Below are positions 16,723 to 25,132 of a DNA stretch of 64,000 bases, piece after piece (the stretch's first letter is position 1; every line of letters starts with the position of its first letter). Where the stretch lies: the NCBI RefSeq assembly GCF_013019105.1, contig NZ_BLTE01000011.1, positions 109,657 through 173,656 of the forward strand, in the 5' to 3' direction. A program made the translations under genes and the position numbers. The DNA is from Fundidesulfovibrio magnetotacticus. Lineage in GTDB: Bacteria > Desulfobacterota > Desulfovibrionia > Desulfovibrionales > Desulfovibrionaceae. The notes beneath the pieces are model-generated. The model was not told the origin of the DNA. It saw nothing but the letters and a program-made list of their open reading frames with translations, and searched no databases.

Positions 16723-17441
16723 GCTTCGAGCCTCCGTGCGGTCTCGCGTTGCCGGATGTACTCCCGGCTGAGGTCCAGGTCGCGCCGCATCGCCTCCAGG
16801 CGATTGTCCAGCCAGTCTCCGGCTTCGCGGCCGTCCACGAGGCAGGTCACGGAGTCGGCCAGGCGAAGGGCCTCCTCCATGTCGTGGGTCACCAGCACCA
16901 CGGGGATGGCGAGCGAGAGGGCGCAGCGGCGCAGCAGCGAGCCCAGGGAGCGCCTGGTCACGGGGTCCAGGGCGGAGAAGGGTTCGTCCAGGAGCAGCGC
17001 CCCGGGCTTCCGGGCCAGGGCCTGGCACACGGCGCAGCGCTGGCGCTCGCCCCCCGACACGCGCGACGGCCGGGCGAAGCGCAGCTGCCAGATGTCCAGG
17101 GCTCGCATGAGGGCCTCGGCCCGGAAGCGGTCGCCCTTGGCGAAGAGCACGTTGTCGAAGAGGCTCAGGTGGGCGAAGAGCCCGAAATCCTGGAAGACCA
17201 GCCCCACGGAGCGCTCCCACGGGTGGAGGAAGCGCCCGGAGTCGGTGTCGCACCAGGTGGTCGCGTCCAGGCGCACGGCGCCCTCGTCGGGGCGCTCCAG
17301 CCCGGCGAGGAGCCGAAGCAGGGTGGACTTGCCCGCCCCGGAGGGGCCCACCACGGCGTGGACGCCCGGCGACGTGAAGGAGAGGTCCACATCCAGGGTG
17401 AAGCGTTCCAGCCGTTTGCGCACCCGCGCCGACAGGTTCAC
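16719..17441 (-). CDS. modC: Molybdate/tungstate ABC transporter ATP-binding protein ModC
   Basis: The 240-residue ATPase has Walker A (GPSGAGKST, near residue 34), Q-loop (FQDFGLFAHLSLFDNV), signature (VSGGERQR), Walker B (ALLLDEPFSALD) and H-loop (VTHDMEEA). It lacks the C-terminal Mop domain seen in many ModC proteins, as the sensing domains are in the TunR-like regulator. The GTG start overlaps the hydrolase stop (GTGA) and its stop overlaps the next gene. Confidence 0.88.
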   Translation of the reverse strand: MNLSARVRKRLERFTLDVDLSFTSPGVHAVVGPSGAGKSTLLRLLAGLERPDEGAVRLDATTWCDTDSGRFLHPWERSVGLVFQDFGLFAHLSLFDNVLFAKGDRFRAEALMRALDIWQLRFARPSRVSGGERQRCAVCQALARKPGALLLDEPFSALDPVTRRSLGSLLRRCALSLAIPVVLVTHDMEEALRLADSVTCLVDGREAGDWLDNRLEAMRRDLDLSREYIRQRETARRLEA

Positions 17442-18244
17442 GACGCGCCTCCCGGCAGCTCTCCCGGCTGGGCCGGGTGAGTGCGCAGCAGACCCTCGGG
17501 AAGCGTGGGAGCCGGGGCCGGGGCGGCGTCCCCGAGAACGCCCATCAGGTGGGCAGTAGTGAGGATGGCCCGGGCCAGGGCCTCCGGCGCGGTGATCATG
17601 GGCGCGTGCCCGGAGTCCAGGAGCGTCACGGGCCAGCCCGAGGCGCGGGCCTTGGCGGCCTGGGCCTCGATGAAGGGGTTTGGGTTCCCGGTGCAGCGGA
17701 TGAAGCCGGCGGGCAGGGCCGGATCGGGCAGCCCGAAGGCGAAGGGGTCGGTGAAGGCGGCCAGGGGCGTGGATGTGAGCCTGGCCGCGAAGGCCGGGGC
17801 CTTGGCGTGCCCCGCCACGCCGAACGCCGCCAGGGGCCAGGGCCGTACGAGCCATCGGTCGTGCACGTGGGCCGCGAGCGTCTTGGCGAACTCCGGCCCG
17901 GCCATGTCTCGGAAGGAGCGGCCCGGCTCCGGAATCAGGGCGTCCACGTAGAGCACGGCCCGGGCGAGCCGGGGCAGGCGCGCGGCGGCGGCCGTTGCCG
18001 TCAAGCCCGAGTAGCTGTGCCCCACGAAGACGCACGGACCCGCCATGGCGAAGGCCACGGCGTTTTGCACGTCGTCCACGTAGCCCGCCAGGGACTGCCC
18101 CTCGGCCAGCAGGTGCGAGCGGTCGCCCAGTCCGGTCAGGCCCGGGGCGAGGGTCTCGTGCCCCTGGGACTCCAGCAGGGCGGCCGTCTCCTTCCAGACG
18201 AAGCTGCCCTGGAACGCGCCGTGCACCAGGATGAATGTCGCCAT
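17438..18244 (-). CDS. Alpha/beta hydrolase
   Basis: The 268-residue protein is a compact alpha/beta hydrolase of the MenH/esterase type. It has the oxyanion HG pair (VHGAFQGSFVW), the nucleophile elbow GHSYSG near residue 75 and the catalytic histidine in DSGHAPM near residue 220. No signal peptide is seen, so it acts in the cytoplasm. It is the first gene of a unit that continues into modC by a 4-bp overlap, which is odd because no hydrolase step is known in molybdate uptake. The substrate is unknown. Confidence 0.8.
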   Translation of the reverse strand: MATFILVHGAFQGSFVWKETAALLESQGHETLAPGLTGLGDRSHLLAEGQSLAGYVDDVQNAVAFAMAGPCVFVGHSYSGLTATAAAARLPRLARAVLYVDALIPEPGRSFRDMAGPEFAKTLAAHVHDRWLVRPWPLAAFGVAGHAKAPAFAARLTSTPLAAFTDPFAFGLPDPALPAGFIRCTGNPNPFIEAQAAKARASGWPVTLLDSGHAPMITAPEALARAILTTAHLMGVLGDAAPAPAPTLPEGLLRTHPAQPGELPGGAS

Positions 18245-18353
18245 GTGTCGTGCTCCCCCATGTTTTGGGGGAACACTAGCCGTGGCCCGGCCACCGGGAC
18301 AACCGTGTCACCGCTTTGCGCGGGAGGGTGACTCCCGCCTGCCCGGGACCCGC

Positions 18354-19415
18354 CTAGTCGCCGGGTTCGCACTGCTGCACGGAAAGCTCGCCCTGGAAGC
18401 GGCGGGCCTCCCGGACCGGGCGCACGGCGAAGCGCTCCAGGCAGCCGGCCCGGCCCCTGGTGTCCACCTCCCAGCGCCAGCCGTTGGGGCCGGGCTCCTT
18501 GCGCAGGGGCCAGAAATTGAGCCATGTCGTCTCGGAAGCCTTGGGCGCGGCCTTGTCGCGGCGCACGGCCAGGTCCACGGGGTATTGCACGGCCTCGTCG
18601 CGGGCCGCGTCGTAGCCGAAGACCGAGGAGAGCATGAGCATGCAGTTCCCCGCCGAGGAGAGGTGGAACTCCCGGGCCTGGCCGTCGCCGTCAAGGTCGC
18701 GCAGGCGCAGGATTTCGGGGCGTCCGGCGCGGTCCTTCCCGGCGGGTTCCGGCACGAAGTAGGCGAACTCCGGCCCGGCGGGGATGCGCCAGGGGAGATC
18801 GAAGGTGTCGCGGTCCTCCAGGGGGTCGGCGATCTTCAGGGTGTTGCGCGTCGCGCCTGTGCCCACGTCCACCAGGGAGAGCCGCGCGGGGCCGCTCCAG
18901 GAGGAACCCCGGCTGTAGTCTGGGCAGGTGTATTCCTCGTCGCGGGGGTGTTCCTGGCGCTTGGGGTCGTCCATCCAGAGCACGTAGGCCCGGCCCTGGA
19001 CGCCGGGCACGGGCGTCGCCTCGATCACCCGGGCCTTGGGAGGCAGCGAGGCCTCGCGCCCGGCGAGTACGGCCGTGTTGACCCAGGCGGGCCTGCCCTG
19101 CGCCTGGGGCGGCACGGCGAAGCGCCCGTCGGGCCGGGCCTTGAAGACCTCCGTGGTCAGGGCGTCGATGCGCCACTGCCCGGCCGCTTCCTGGGCCTGG
19201 GGGCCGCAGGCCTGGGCCTCCACGGTCACGGTGAAGCCGCCGTTTTTGTACTGGCTGGAGACGGCCTTGAGGCAGCCCGTCGTCAGGCCTGGCTGCTGGG
19301 CGGCGATCCAGGCCAGGAGCAGCGGGGCGGCCTGCTCCTGGGTGAGGGCCGCGCGGGAGGCGGCGGGCGTGCAGACCAGCACGGCGAGAAGCGTCAGGAC
19401 ATGGGCGTGGCGCAT
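18354..19415 (-). CDS. Secreted protein of unknown function
   Basis: The 353-residue protein starts at ATG 19415 behind AAGGGGG and has a signal peptide ending near ASRA (residue 22). The mature chain contains several cysteines (TGCLKAV, QACGPQ, EYTCPDY, GNCMLM, GCLERF, QQCEP) that could form periplasmic disulfides, and a segment LRDLDGDGQAREFHLS resembling a calcium-binding or VCBS-type loop. No domain is recognised with confidence. It stands alone between the hydrolase and the ABC ATPase. Confidence 0.65.
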   Translation of the reverse strand: MRHAHVLTLLAVLVCTPAASRAALTQEQAAPLLLAWIAAQQPGLTTGCLKAVSSQYKNGGFTVTVEAQACGPQAQEAAGQWRIDALTTEVFKARPDGRFAVPPQAQGRPAWVNTAVLAGREASLPPKARVIEATPVPGVQGRAYVLWMDDPKRQEHPRDEEYTCPDYSRGSSWSGPARLSLVDVGTGATRNTLKIADPLEDRDTFDLPWRIPAGPEFAYFVPEPAGKDRAGRPEILRLRDLDGDGQAREFHLSSAGNCMLMLSSVFGYDAARDEAVQYPVDLAVRRDKAAPKASETTWLNFWPLRKEPGPNGWRWEVDTRGRAGCLERFAVRPVREARRFQGELSVQQCEPGD

Positions 19416-19589
19416 GGCGGTTCCCCCTTTGCGGGGTACGTTAGCGCGAATGCCCCGCGAGGCCAACAGGCTCGTGCGGGTTTGTCCGGTGAAGAGCGGC
19501 CCGGGTCGTCACGTCGGTCCCGTTCGTTCGCGAACGGCCGCGCATGGCCAGCCTGTTGGGGATGGTCGCGGACTGTTGAAAATGTGCCG

Positions 19590-20369
19590 TCAGGCGTCGT
19601 CCAGGTCCTTCCCGGCGCGCAGGAGCGCGCGCACCTCTGTGAAGCGCCGCTCCATGGCCGAGAGTTCCTCCAGGGCGGCAGCCTCGGCCGGGGAGCGCTC
19701 CACCACGCGGCGCACCGCCCCGTGCTCGAACACCAGCCGCCGCTTCGCTGAGAGGGCCAGCACAGGATCGTGGGTGGCCATCACCACGATCTTGTCCGAG
19801 CGCACCAGCAATTCCAGGGCCTTGGACTTGTCCACGCCCGCGTTCTCGATTTCGTCGATGAGCAGCACCGGCGACCAGCTCAAGAGCGCCGTGTCCGCGA
19901 TCATCAAGGCGCGCGACTGCCCCCCCGAGAGCTGCGTGAGCTGCGTGCCCGGCCCGAAGGGCTCCCCGGCCAGGGCGTTGGCCGCCTCCAGCACGCGTCG
20001 CGCGGCCTCTTCGGGGTTGGCCGCCTCACGGCTGTGGGCGTGGGTGCGCACGAAATCGAGCACGTTCATGTCCAGCACGAAGTTCATGTTCTGGGTCAGC
20101 TGGGCCACAAGGCGTCCCTGCAGGGCGAAGCGCTCGTCGGCGTCCGGCGCGCGGCCGTCCAGCAGGAGCGCGCGCCCCGTGGGCGTGTCCGCGCTGGCCA
20201 TGGATTCGATGTCGGAGAGGAAGCGGCTCTTGCCCGAGCCCGTGGGGCCAAGCAGCGCCGTGACCTCACCGGGCCGGAACGTCACGCCCGCGGCCTCGGG
20301 GCGTCCCGACTTGTCGCGCCCGGCCGTGAGCGTGAGCGATGCCAGGGATTTTCCGGCGTCAGTCTCCAT
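19590..20369 (-). CDS. ABC-type ATPase without a linked permease
   Basis: The 259-residue protein has Walker A (GPTGSGKS, near residue 42), signature-like LSGGQSRAL, Walker B (PVLLIDEIENAGVD) and an H-loop (ATHDPVLAL). The region after Walker B (DEIENAGVDKSKALELL) differs from transporter ATPases, where D-loop SALD follows. It overlaps the upstream GTPase gene by 11 bp. No membrane subunit is present in the operon, so it may serve in a soluble complex. It is not PstB and not ModC. Confidence 0.75.
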   Translation of the reverse strand: METDAGKSLASLTLTAGRDKSGRPEAAGVTFRPGEVTALLGPTGSGKSRFLSDIESMASADTPTGRALLLDGRAPDADERFALQGRLVAQLTQNMNFVLDMNVLDFVRTHAHSREAANPEEAARRVLEAANALAGEPFGPGTQLTQLSGGQSRALMIADTALLSWSPVLLIDEIENAGVDKSKALELLVRSDKIVVMATHDPVLALSAKRRLVFEHGAVRRVVERSPAEAAALEELSAMERRFTEVRALLRAGKDLDDA

Positions 20370-21060
20370 GGGGGCCTCCGAAACGGGCCTTTTTCACGTT
20401 GCCCTTCTGGTAGCGCTCGCCGATGCGCGTCTCCGAAAGGCAGTAGGAGCACACGGCGGCGGGCATGGAAAAACGCAGGCGCATCTCGGTGACGCTCGCG
20501 ACGTCCGGGGCCATGGCCATCACCCGGGCCAGCTCCGCGCAGCCCTGGCCCGTGAGCCCGTTCACGTGGCGGATCACCGCGCGCTTGTTCATCTGGCGGA
20601 TGCGGTAGCGGTAGACCTCGCGCTCGGCCTGGGACACGAGATCGCCCTTGGTGACGATCACCAGGTCGGCCATGCGCAGCATGGGGCCGATCTTCTCGGG
20701 GGCGTCGATGCCCATGAGGTTGTCGATCACGCACAGGGCCAGCGCGCCCCGGATGTGCGGGGAGCAGCGGTTGCAGAGCCCCGCCGTCTCGATCACCAGG
20801 CAGCCCGCCCCCGTGCCCTGCGCCCAGGCGAAGGCCTCCTCCAGGTTGGAGGCGTAGAAGTGGTCCGGGCACAGGCCGCCGGAAAAGGCCACCACGGCCC
20901 GGACCCCGGCTTCTTCGTAGAGTTCGGCGTCGCGGCTTTGCAGGCAGTCGAACTTGACCACCGCGCAGCGTTCGCCCTCCCCGCCCAGGGCGCGGCAGGC
21001 CCTGGCCACCACCGAGGTCTTGCCGCACGAAGGCGGACCGGCAACCGTGACCAGCTTCAC
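20359..21060 (-). CDS. G3E-family GTPase (HypB/UreG/CobW-like) with cysteine motifs
   Basis: The 233-residue protein has a P-loop (GPPSCGKTS, residues 8-16), a switch region (VVKFDCLQSRD), a G3-like motif followed by a metal-binding-like CxxC (IETAGLCNRCSPH) and a G4 motif (VTKGDL). Near the C terminus is a second CxxC (VCSYCLSETRIG). Members of this family load metals (Ni, Zn, Co) into enzymes. The GTG start overlaps the upstream gene by 4 bp. It is neither a standard HypB (no histidine stretch or CCxxC start) nor a standard CobW. The target is unknown. Confidence 0.75.
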   Translation of the reverse strand: MKLVTVAGPPSCGKTSVVARACRALGGEGERCAVVKFDCLQSRDAELYEEAGVRAVVAFSGGLCPDHFYASNLEEAFAWAQGTGAGCLVIETAGLCNRCSPHIRGALALCVIDNLMGIDAPEKIGPMLRMADLVIVTKGDLVSQAEREVYRYRIRQMNKRAVIRHVNGLTGQGCAELARVMAMAPDVASVTEMRLRFSMPAAVCSYCLSETRIGERYQKGNVKKARFGGPHGD

Positions 21061-22085
21061 CGCGCGGCCCGCACCAGCGCCCGGAAGCGCGCGTTGAGCT
21101 GGTCGCGCAGGGCGTTCACGTCGTTGTCCTCGATGTAGTCCCAGCCCACCCACTTGAGCTTCGCCTCGGGCGGCAGCGGCGAAGGCCGCGAGCCGTCCAT
21201 GGGCGCGAACCACGCGGCGCTCTCGATGGAGGCGAATCCCGAGGCGAAGAACTCCAACACCGGGGCGAGCCGTTCGTGCTCCGAGGCCTTGGCCAGGAAA
21301 TAGAGCGGGCTGGCCGCCGCGCCGTCCTCGGGCCAGAGGATGCGGATGTGCTCGGGCTGGCGCGTGCTCTTGGCGAAGAAGGCCGGGATAACGTAGATGC
21401 CCCCCGCGCGCTCCTCCGAAGTGCCCACGCTCTTGACCATGCTCGACGAGTGCATGAGCCCCCGCGCGTTGGACGCCAGGGCCTCCAGGCCCTCCATGCC
21501 GAAATCCTTGTAGAGGTTCAGCACCACGGCGTCGGCCATGTCGTCGCCGTCGCCGCACATCACCACCTCGCCCTTGTAGCGCGGGTGCAGCAGGTCCTCC
21601 CAGCGCCGGGGCAGGGGCAGGTCTCCCAGGCGGCGGGTGTCGGCCATGAAGATGTAGGGCGTCGCGCCGTACACCGTGTAGCGCCCGCGCGGATCCACCA
21701 GGCCCGCGCGCTCGTGCAGGGGCGAGAGCGTCCGGGCAGGGGCGGACTTGAAGATTCCGGGGCGCACGAAGCGGTCCGCGAACTCGCGGCTCCAGAAATC
21801 CCCGAAGCCGATGGAGCCGATCACGCCGGGCAGCCGCGCCGGATCCGTCTCGCGGCGGATGGGATCGTAGGGGTCCACGGAGGTGCAGCCCATGGGCAGG
21901 TGGAACCTGAACGACTCGCCGCGCGCCGCATACCCCGAGGCCACCTCCTCCAGGGCGCCCTGCACCACCAGCTTCACCGGGCAGGGCGCGTAGAGCAGCA
22001 GGTCCACCGGCTCGCCGGGCAGCCCGGGGGCGTCCTCGAGCCCCATGGCCCGCACGGAGTTCATCAGGTCGTCGAGAGCTTTCAT
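21057..22085 (-). CDS. Substrate-binding-protein-like protein without signal peptide
   Basis: The 342-residue protein has the look of an iron/thiamine-type periplasmic binding protein (SBP_bac-like), with segments such as YTVYGATPYIFMADTRRL, VVMCGDGDDMADAVVL and IYVIPAFFAK. It starts MKALDDLMNSVRAMGL with no hydrophobic leader, so it should stay in the cytoplasm. Cysteines at YAPCPVKL, MGCTSVD and VMCGDG may bind a ligand or cluster. It is first in a three-gene operon with a G3E GTPase and an ABC ATPase. The upstream in-frame extension is unlikely because it lacks a ribosome site. Confidence 0.7.
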   Translation of the reverse strand: MKALDDLMNSVRAMGLEDAPGLPGEPVDLLLYAPCPVKLVVQGALEEVASGYAARGESFRFHLPMGCTSVDPYDPIRRETDPARLPGVIGSIGFGDFWSREFADRFVRPGIFKSAPARTLSPLHERAGLVDPRGRYTVYGATPYIFMADTRRLGDLPLPRRWEDLLHPRYKGEVVMCGDGDDMADAVVLNLYKDFGMEGLEALASNARGLMHSSSMVKSVGTSEERAGGIYVIPAFFAKSTRQPEHIRILWPEDGAAASPLYFLAKASEHERLAPVLEFFASGFASIESAAWFAPMDGSRPSPLPPEAKLKWVGWDYIEDNDVNALRDQLNARFRALVRAAR

Positions 22086-22296
22086 GTGTGTTGTCCTTGG
22101 AAACAGGCCTTTCAAAAAAGTGCGGTCTGTTTCAAAAATGTAGTGCTGCAAACGCCCTCGATCGGCCCCACGGGCCGTTCGCGGCGCAGCGTCCGCTTCA
22201 CGATACACCCGCAGCAAGAGCCGCGCCACCCCGCGCCGTTGCCTCCCGGGGCGATACCGCCTATGACATCGGGAAACCGACCCCGCGAGGCACGCC

Positions 22297-22875
22297 ATGC
22301 TCCATCGCCGCCCGGTCCCGGCCGCTCTCCTGGCCCTGCTCCTCTTCGCCCTGGCCCTGCCCGCCTTCGCCGCCCAGAAGACGCCCAAGCCCAAAGAGCA
22401 GGCCGCCCCGGACCCCAACGCCCAGTCCCTCGCCGAGTTCTTCAAGGACGAGGCCGTCACCGCCCCCAAGGCCCTCGACTTCAAGATCGAGGCCGGCTAC
22501 GCCGACATCCGCGCCGAGACACCCGAAGCCTCCGGCCGCTACTTCCTCGCCGGGCAGGCCCTCGCGGGCGTCGCCCCGGACATCTACCGCCTCGACCTCA
22601 CATTCAAACACAAACTCCAGCGCGACATCATCGACCTTGCCCCCGAGTATTTCTTTACCCAGGTTAAAACGTATTACTTTTGGTATAACGGCGGTAACAA
22701 GATCGTCTTCAAACTCGGCAACGGCAAGAAAGCCTTCCCCATCAGCAAGAAGGAACTCACCGAAATCAAGGTGAAATCGCTCGAAACCTACACCATCGAA
22801 AAGACCAAGCTGCCCATGGATCTCGTCATCCAGGACGGCAACACCAGAATCTACCTGCAGATCAAATTCATCTGA
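22297..22875 (+). CDS. Secreted protein of unknown function
   Basis: The 192-residue protein has a signal peptide (hydrophobic LLALLLFALALPAFAAQ, cleavage after FAA) followed by a Pro/Lys-rich linker and a C-terminal half rich in beta-strand-like segments (YFFTQVKTYYFWYNGG, IVFKLGNGKKAF, RIYLQIKFI). It is divergent from the GTPase/ABC operon. No family is recognised. A run of hairpin repeats follows it. Confidence 0.65.
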   Translation: MLHRRPVPAALLALLLFALALPAFAAQKTPKPKEQAAPDPNAQSLAEFFKDEAVTAPKALDFKIEAGYADIRAETPEASGRYFLAGQALAGVAPDIYRLDLTFKHKLQRDIIDLAPEYFFTQVKTYYFWYNGGNKIVFKLGNGKKAFPISKKELTEIKVKSLETYTIEKTKLPMDLVIQDGNTRIYLQIKFI

Positions 22876-23293
22876 ACCGGATACGGCGCAAGGCGGAACT
22901 GCTTGCTGGGGGGGGCGGGGAAGTCGCCTTCATGCACGGCTTCGCCCCAGACGCCACCAGACGACACCGAACGCCACCAGATCCGCCGGATGCCGCCAGA
23001 CGCCAACAGGGCTTCGCCCCGGACCCCACCAGGGCTCCGCCCTGGACCCGGCAGGGCGCTGCCCTGCACCCGCCAGGGGGGGCTCCCCCCTGGACCCGGC
23101 AATTGCTTCGCGGGATTCCCAGGCTAAGCCTGTGTTGGCCGCGCCGACGCCGCTTTCAGTGCGGCCCGTCGAGCCACCCCGCGCGAGAGCGTCGGCATCG
23201 GCCGGGCACTCGCGGCTGCGCCGTCCGTCGCGCGGGGGGCGCGTACAGCCGCGAATGCCCGCGCGAGGGGGCCGTGGCGCTTGCGCCGTCGTC
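22876..23293. repeat. Intergenic tandem hairpin repeats
   Basis: This 418-bp gap holds no gene that can be supported. At 23009-23093 four hairpins follow each other at about 20-22-bp steps: GGGCTTCGCCC, CCAGGGCTCCGCCCTGG, GCAGGGCGCTGCCCTGC and CCAGGGGGGCTCCCCCCTGG, separated by short GGACCC/CACCC linkers. A second, larger inverted repeat at 23203-23261 (CGGGCACTCGCGGCTG with CAGCCGCGAATGCCCG) lies just after the pstA stop and may terminate the pst transcript. The same type of hairpin cluster occurs at 40872-40954. Confidence 0.7.
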
Positions 23294-24163
23294 CTAGTGT
23301 TTTCTCTGCAGGCGGGCGCGCAGCACGATGGCGATGAGGTTCATGCCCAGCACGAGGGCGATGAGCACCAGGGCGGTACCGTACTGCAGGGGGCGGGTCT
23401 TTTCGATTTCGGTGCCCGCGGTGGCGAGCACGTAGATGTGGTAGGGCAGCGCCATTACGTCCGAGGTGAGGGATGTGGGCAGCTTGGGCGCGAAGAACAC
23501 GGCGGCGGTGAACATGATGGCGGCCGTTTCGCCTGCCGCGCGCGAGAGGCCGAGGATGGCCCCGGTGAGCATCCCGGGCAGCGCGGCGGGAAGCACCACC
23601 AGCCGGATGGTCTGCCACTTGGTTGCGCCCAGGCCCAGGGAGGCCTCGCGGTAGGTGCTGGGAACGCTTTTCAGGGCCTCCTCGGCCGTGCCGATGATCA
23701 CGGGGAGCACGAGGATGGTCAGCGTGAGCACCCCCGAGGCGATGGAGACGCCCATGCCGAAAAAGGTGACGAAGAAAGCCAGGCCGAAAAGCCCGAACAC
23801 CACGGAGGGCACGCCAGCGAGGTTGGCGATGCCCAGCCGGATGAGGCGCACGGTGCGCCCGGGCCGGGCGTACTCGTTGAGGTAGATGGCGGCGCACACG
23901 CCCAGGGGGAAGGCCACGAGCATGGAGCCCACCGAGAGGATGACGGTGCCGATGATGCACGGGAGGATGCCGCCCGCGGTCATGGAGTCCCTGGGCGGCT
24001 GGGTGAGGAATTCCCAGCTGATGGCGGGCAGCCCGTTGACGAAGAGAAAGGCGCAGATGATGCCCAGCGCGGCGGCGTTGACCAGGGACGAGCCCCGGAA
24101 GACGCCCCACATGAGGCTTTGCATCTGGCGGCGGCGCTTGAGGTGTTTTGTGTCGATGCGCAT
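23294..24163 (-). CDS. pstA: Phosphate ABC transporter permease PstA
   Basis: The 289-residue protein has about six membrane helices and the ABC permease coupling segment (EALKSVPSTYREASLGLGATKWQTI, EAA loop near residue 165-190; GLSRAAGETAAIMFTA after it) characteristic of PstA. It forms the phosphate channel with PstC. It is last in the pstS-pstC-pstA order, 12 bp after pstC. Confidence 0.92.
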   Translation of the reverse strand: MRIDTKHLKRRRQMQSLMWGVFRGSSLVNAAALGIICAFLFVNGLPAISWEFLTQPPRDSMTAGGILPCIIGTVILSVGSMLVAFPLGVCAAIYLNEYARPGRTVRLIRLGIANLAGVPSVVFGLFGLAFFVTFFGMGVSIASGVLTLTILVLPVIIGTAEEALKSVPSTYREASLGLGATKWQTIRLVVLPAALPGMLTGAILGLSRAAGETAAIMFTAAVFFAPKLPTSLTSDVMALPYHIYVLATAGTEIEKTRPLQYGTALVLIALVLGMNLIAIVLRARLQRKH

Positions 24164-24175
24164 GGTGAGCCTCCT

Positions 24176-25069
24176 TTAAAGCGTGGCCGCGCCGACCTGC
24201 TTGTGCTTCTCGGCTATGTGCTGGGCCACGATGTTGAAGGCCAGCGTGAAAAGGAAGAGCACCACGCCGATGGCGAAGAGGGCGTGGTAGTGGTCGGAAC
24301 GGAAGGGGGCCTCGGCCATTTCGGCGGCGATGGAGGAGGGCATGGGCCGAAGCGGCGAAAAGATGGAGTGGGGGATCATGGCCGCGCCGCCCGCCACCAT
24401 GAGCACCACCATGGTTTCCCCGATGGCCCGGGACATGCCCAGGATCACGGCGGTGGAGACGCCCGAGAGCGAGGCGGGCAGAATGACGCGCCGGATGGTT
24501 TCCCAGTGCGTCGCGCCCAGGGCCAGGGAGGCCTCCTTGAGTTCGCGGGGCACGGCGTAGATGGCGTCCTCGGAGACGGAGCAGATGGTGGGCACGCTCA
24601 TGAAGGCGAGCATGAGGCTCGCGTTGAAGAGGTTCAGGCCCGTGGGCAGGTCCAGATGGTCCTGAAGCAGCGGGGCCACCACCACCATGCCGAAGAAGCC
24701 GATGACCACGGAGGGCAGCGCGGCCAGGAGCTCCACCAGGGGTTTGAAAATCCCGCGCGCCCTGGGAGTGGCGATCTCCGAGAGGTAGACGGCCGTGGTG
24801 ACGCCCAGGGGGATGGCGATGAACGAGGAAAGGGCCGTGACGGCGATGGAAGCCACGATGAGCGGGAAGATGCCGAACTCGGGCGGGTCCGCCGTGGGGT
24901 ACCAGAAGTTGCCGAAGAGGAAGTCCGGCACGCTCACCAGCTTGAAGACGGGGAAGCCTTCGAGGAACAGGTAGACCATGATGAGCGCCAGGGAGATGAT
25001 GGAGACGAGCGCGGTGACCAGGAAGAAGCACCTGATCAGGTCGTCCTTGAGTTTGCGGCTGATGGCCAC
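24176..25069 (-). CDS. pstC: Phosphate ABC transporter permease PstC
   Basis: The 297-residue protein has six membrane helices and the PstC hallmarks ALPSVVIGFFGMVVVAP and AVPRELKEASLALGATHWETI, followed by GMSRAIGETMVVLMVAGG. It pairs with PstA in phosphate uptake. A hairpin between pstS and pstC (25090-25118) probably lowers its expression relative to the binding protein. Confidence 0.92.
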   Translation of the reverse strand: MAISRKLKDDLIRCFFLVTALVSIISLALIMVYLFLEGFPVFKLVSVPDFLFGNFWYPTADPPEFGIFPLIVASIAVTALSSFIAIPLGVTTAVYLSEIATPRARGIFKPLVELLAALPSVVIGFFGMVVVAPLLQDHLDLPTGLNLFNASLMLAFMSVPTICSVSEDAIYAVPRELKEASLALGATHWETIRRVILPASLSGVSTAVILGMSRAIGETMVVLMVAGGAAMIPHSIFSPLRPMPSSIAAEMAEAPFRSDHYHALFAIGVVLFLFTLAFNIVAQHIAEKHKQVGAATL

Positions 25070-25089
25070 TGGGGGCTCCGTGAAAAGCG

Positions 25090-25118
25090 CGGGCCTCCCC
25101 CGGCGTGGGGGAGGCCCG
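25090..25118 (-). terminator. Intercistronic hairpin between pstS and pstC
   Basis: A 12-bp stem (CGGGCCTCCCCC with its complement) lies in the 63-bp space between pstS and pstC. It lacks a T run on the coding strand. It is placed as expected for a partial terminator or mRNA-stabiliser that makes more PstS than permease. Confidence 0.65.
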
Positions 25119-25132
25119 GATGCGGTGCGTTG

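Noticed and set aside
19590..20369. The missing PstB
   Set aside because: The sequence after Walker B and the operon context (G3E GTPase, SBP-like protein) do not match PstB.
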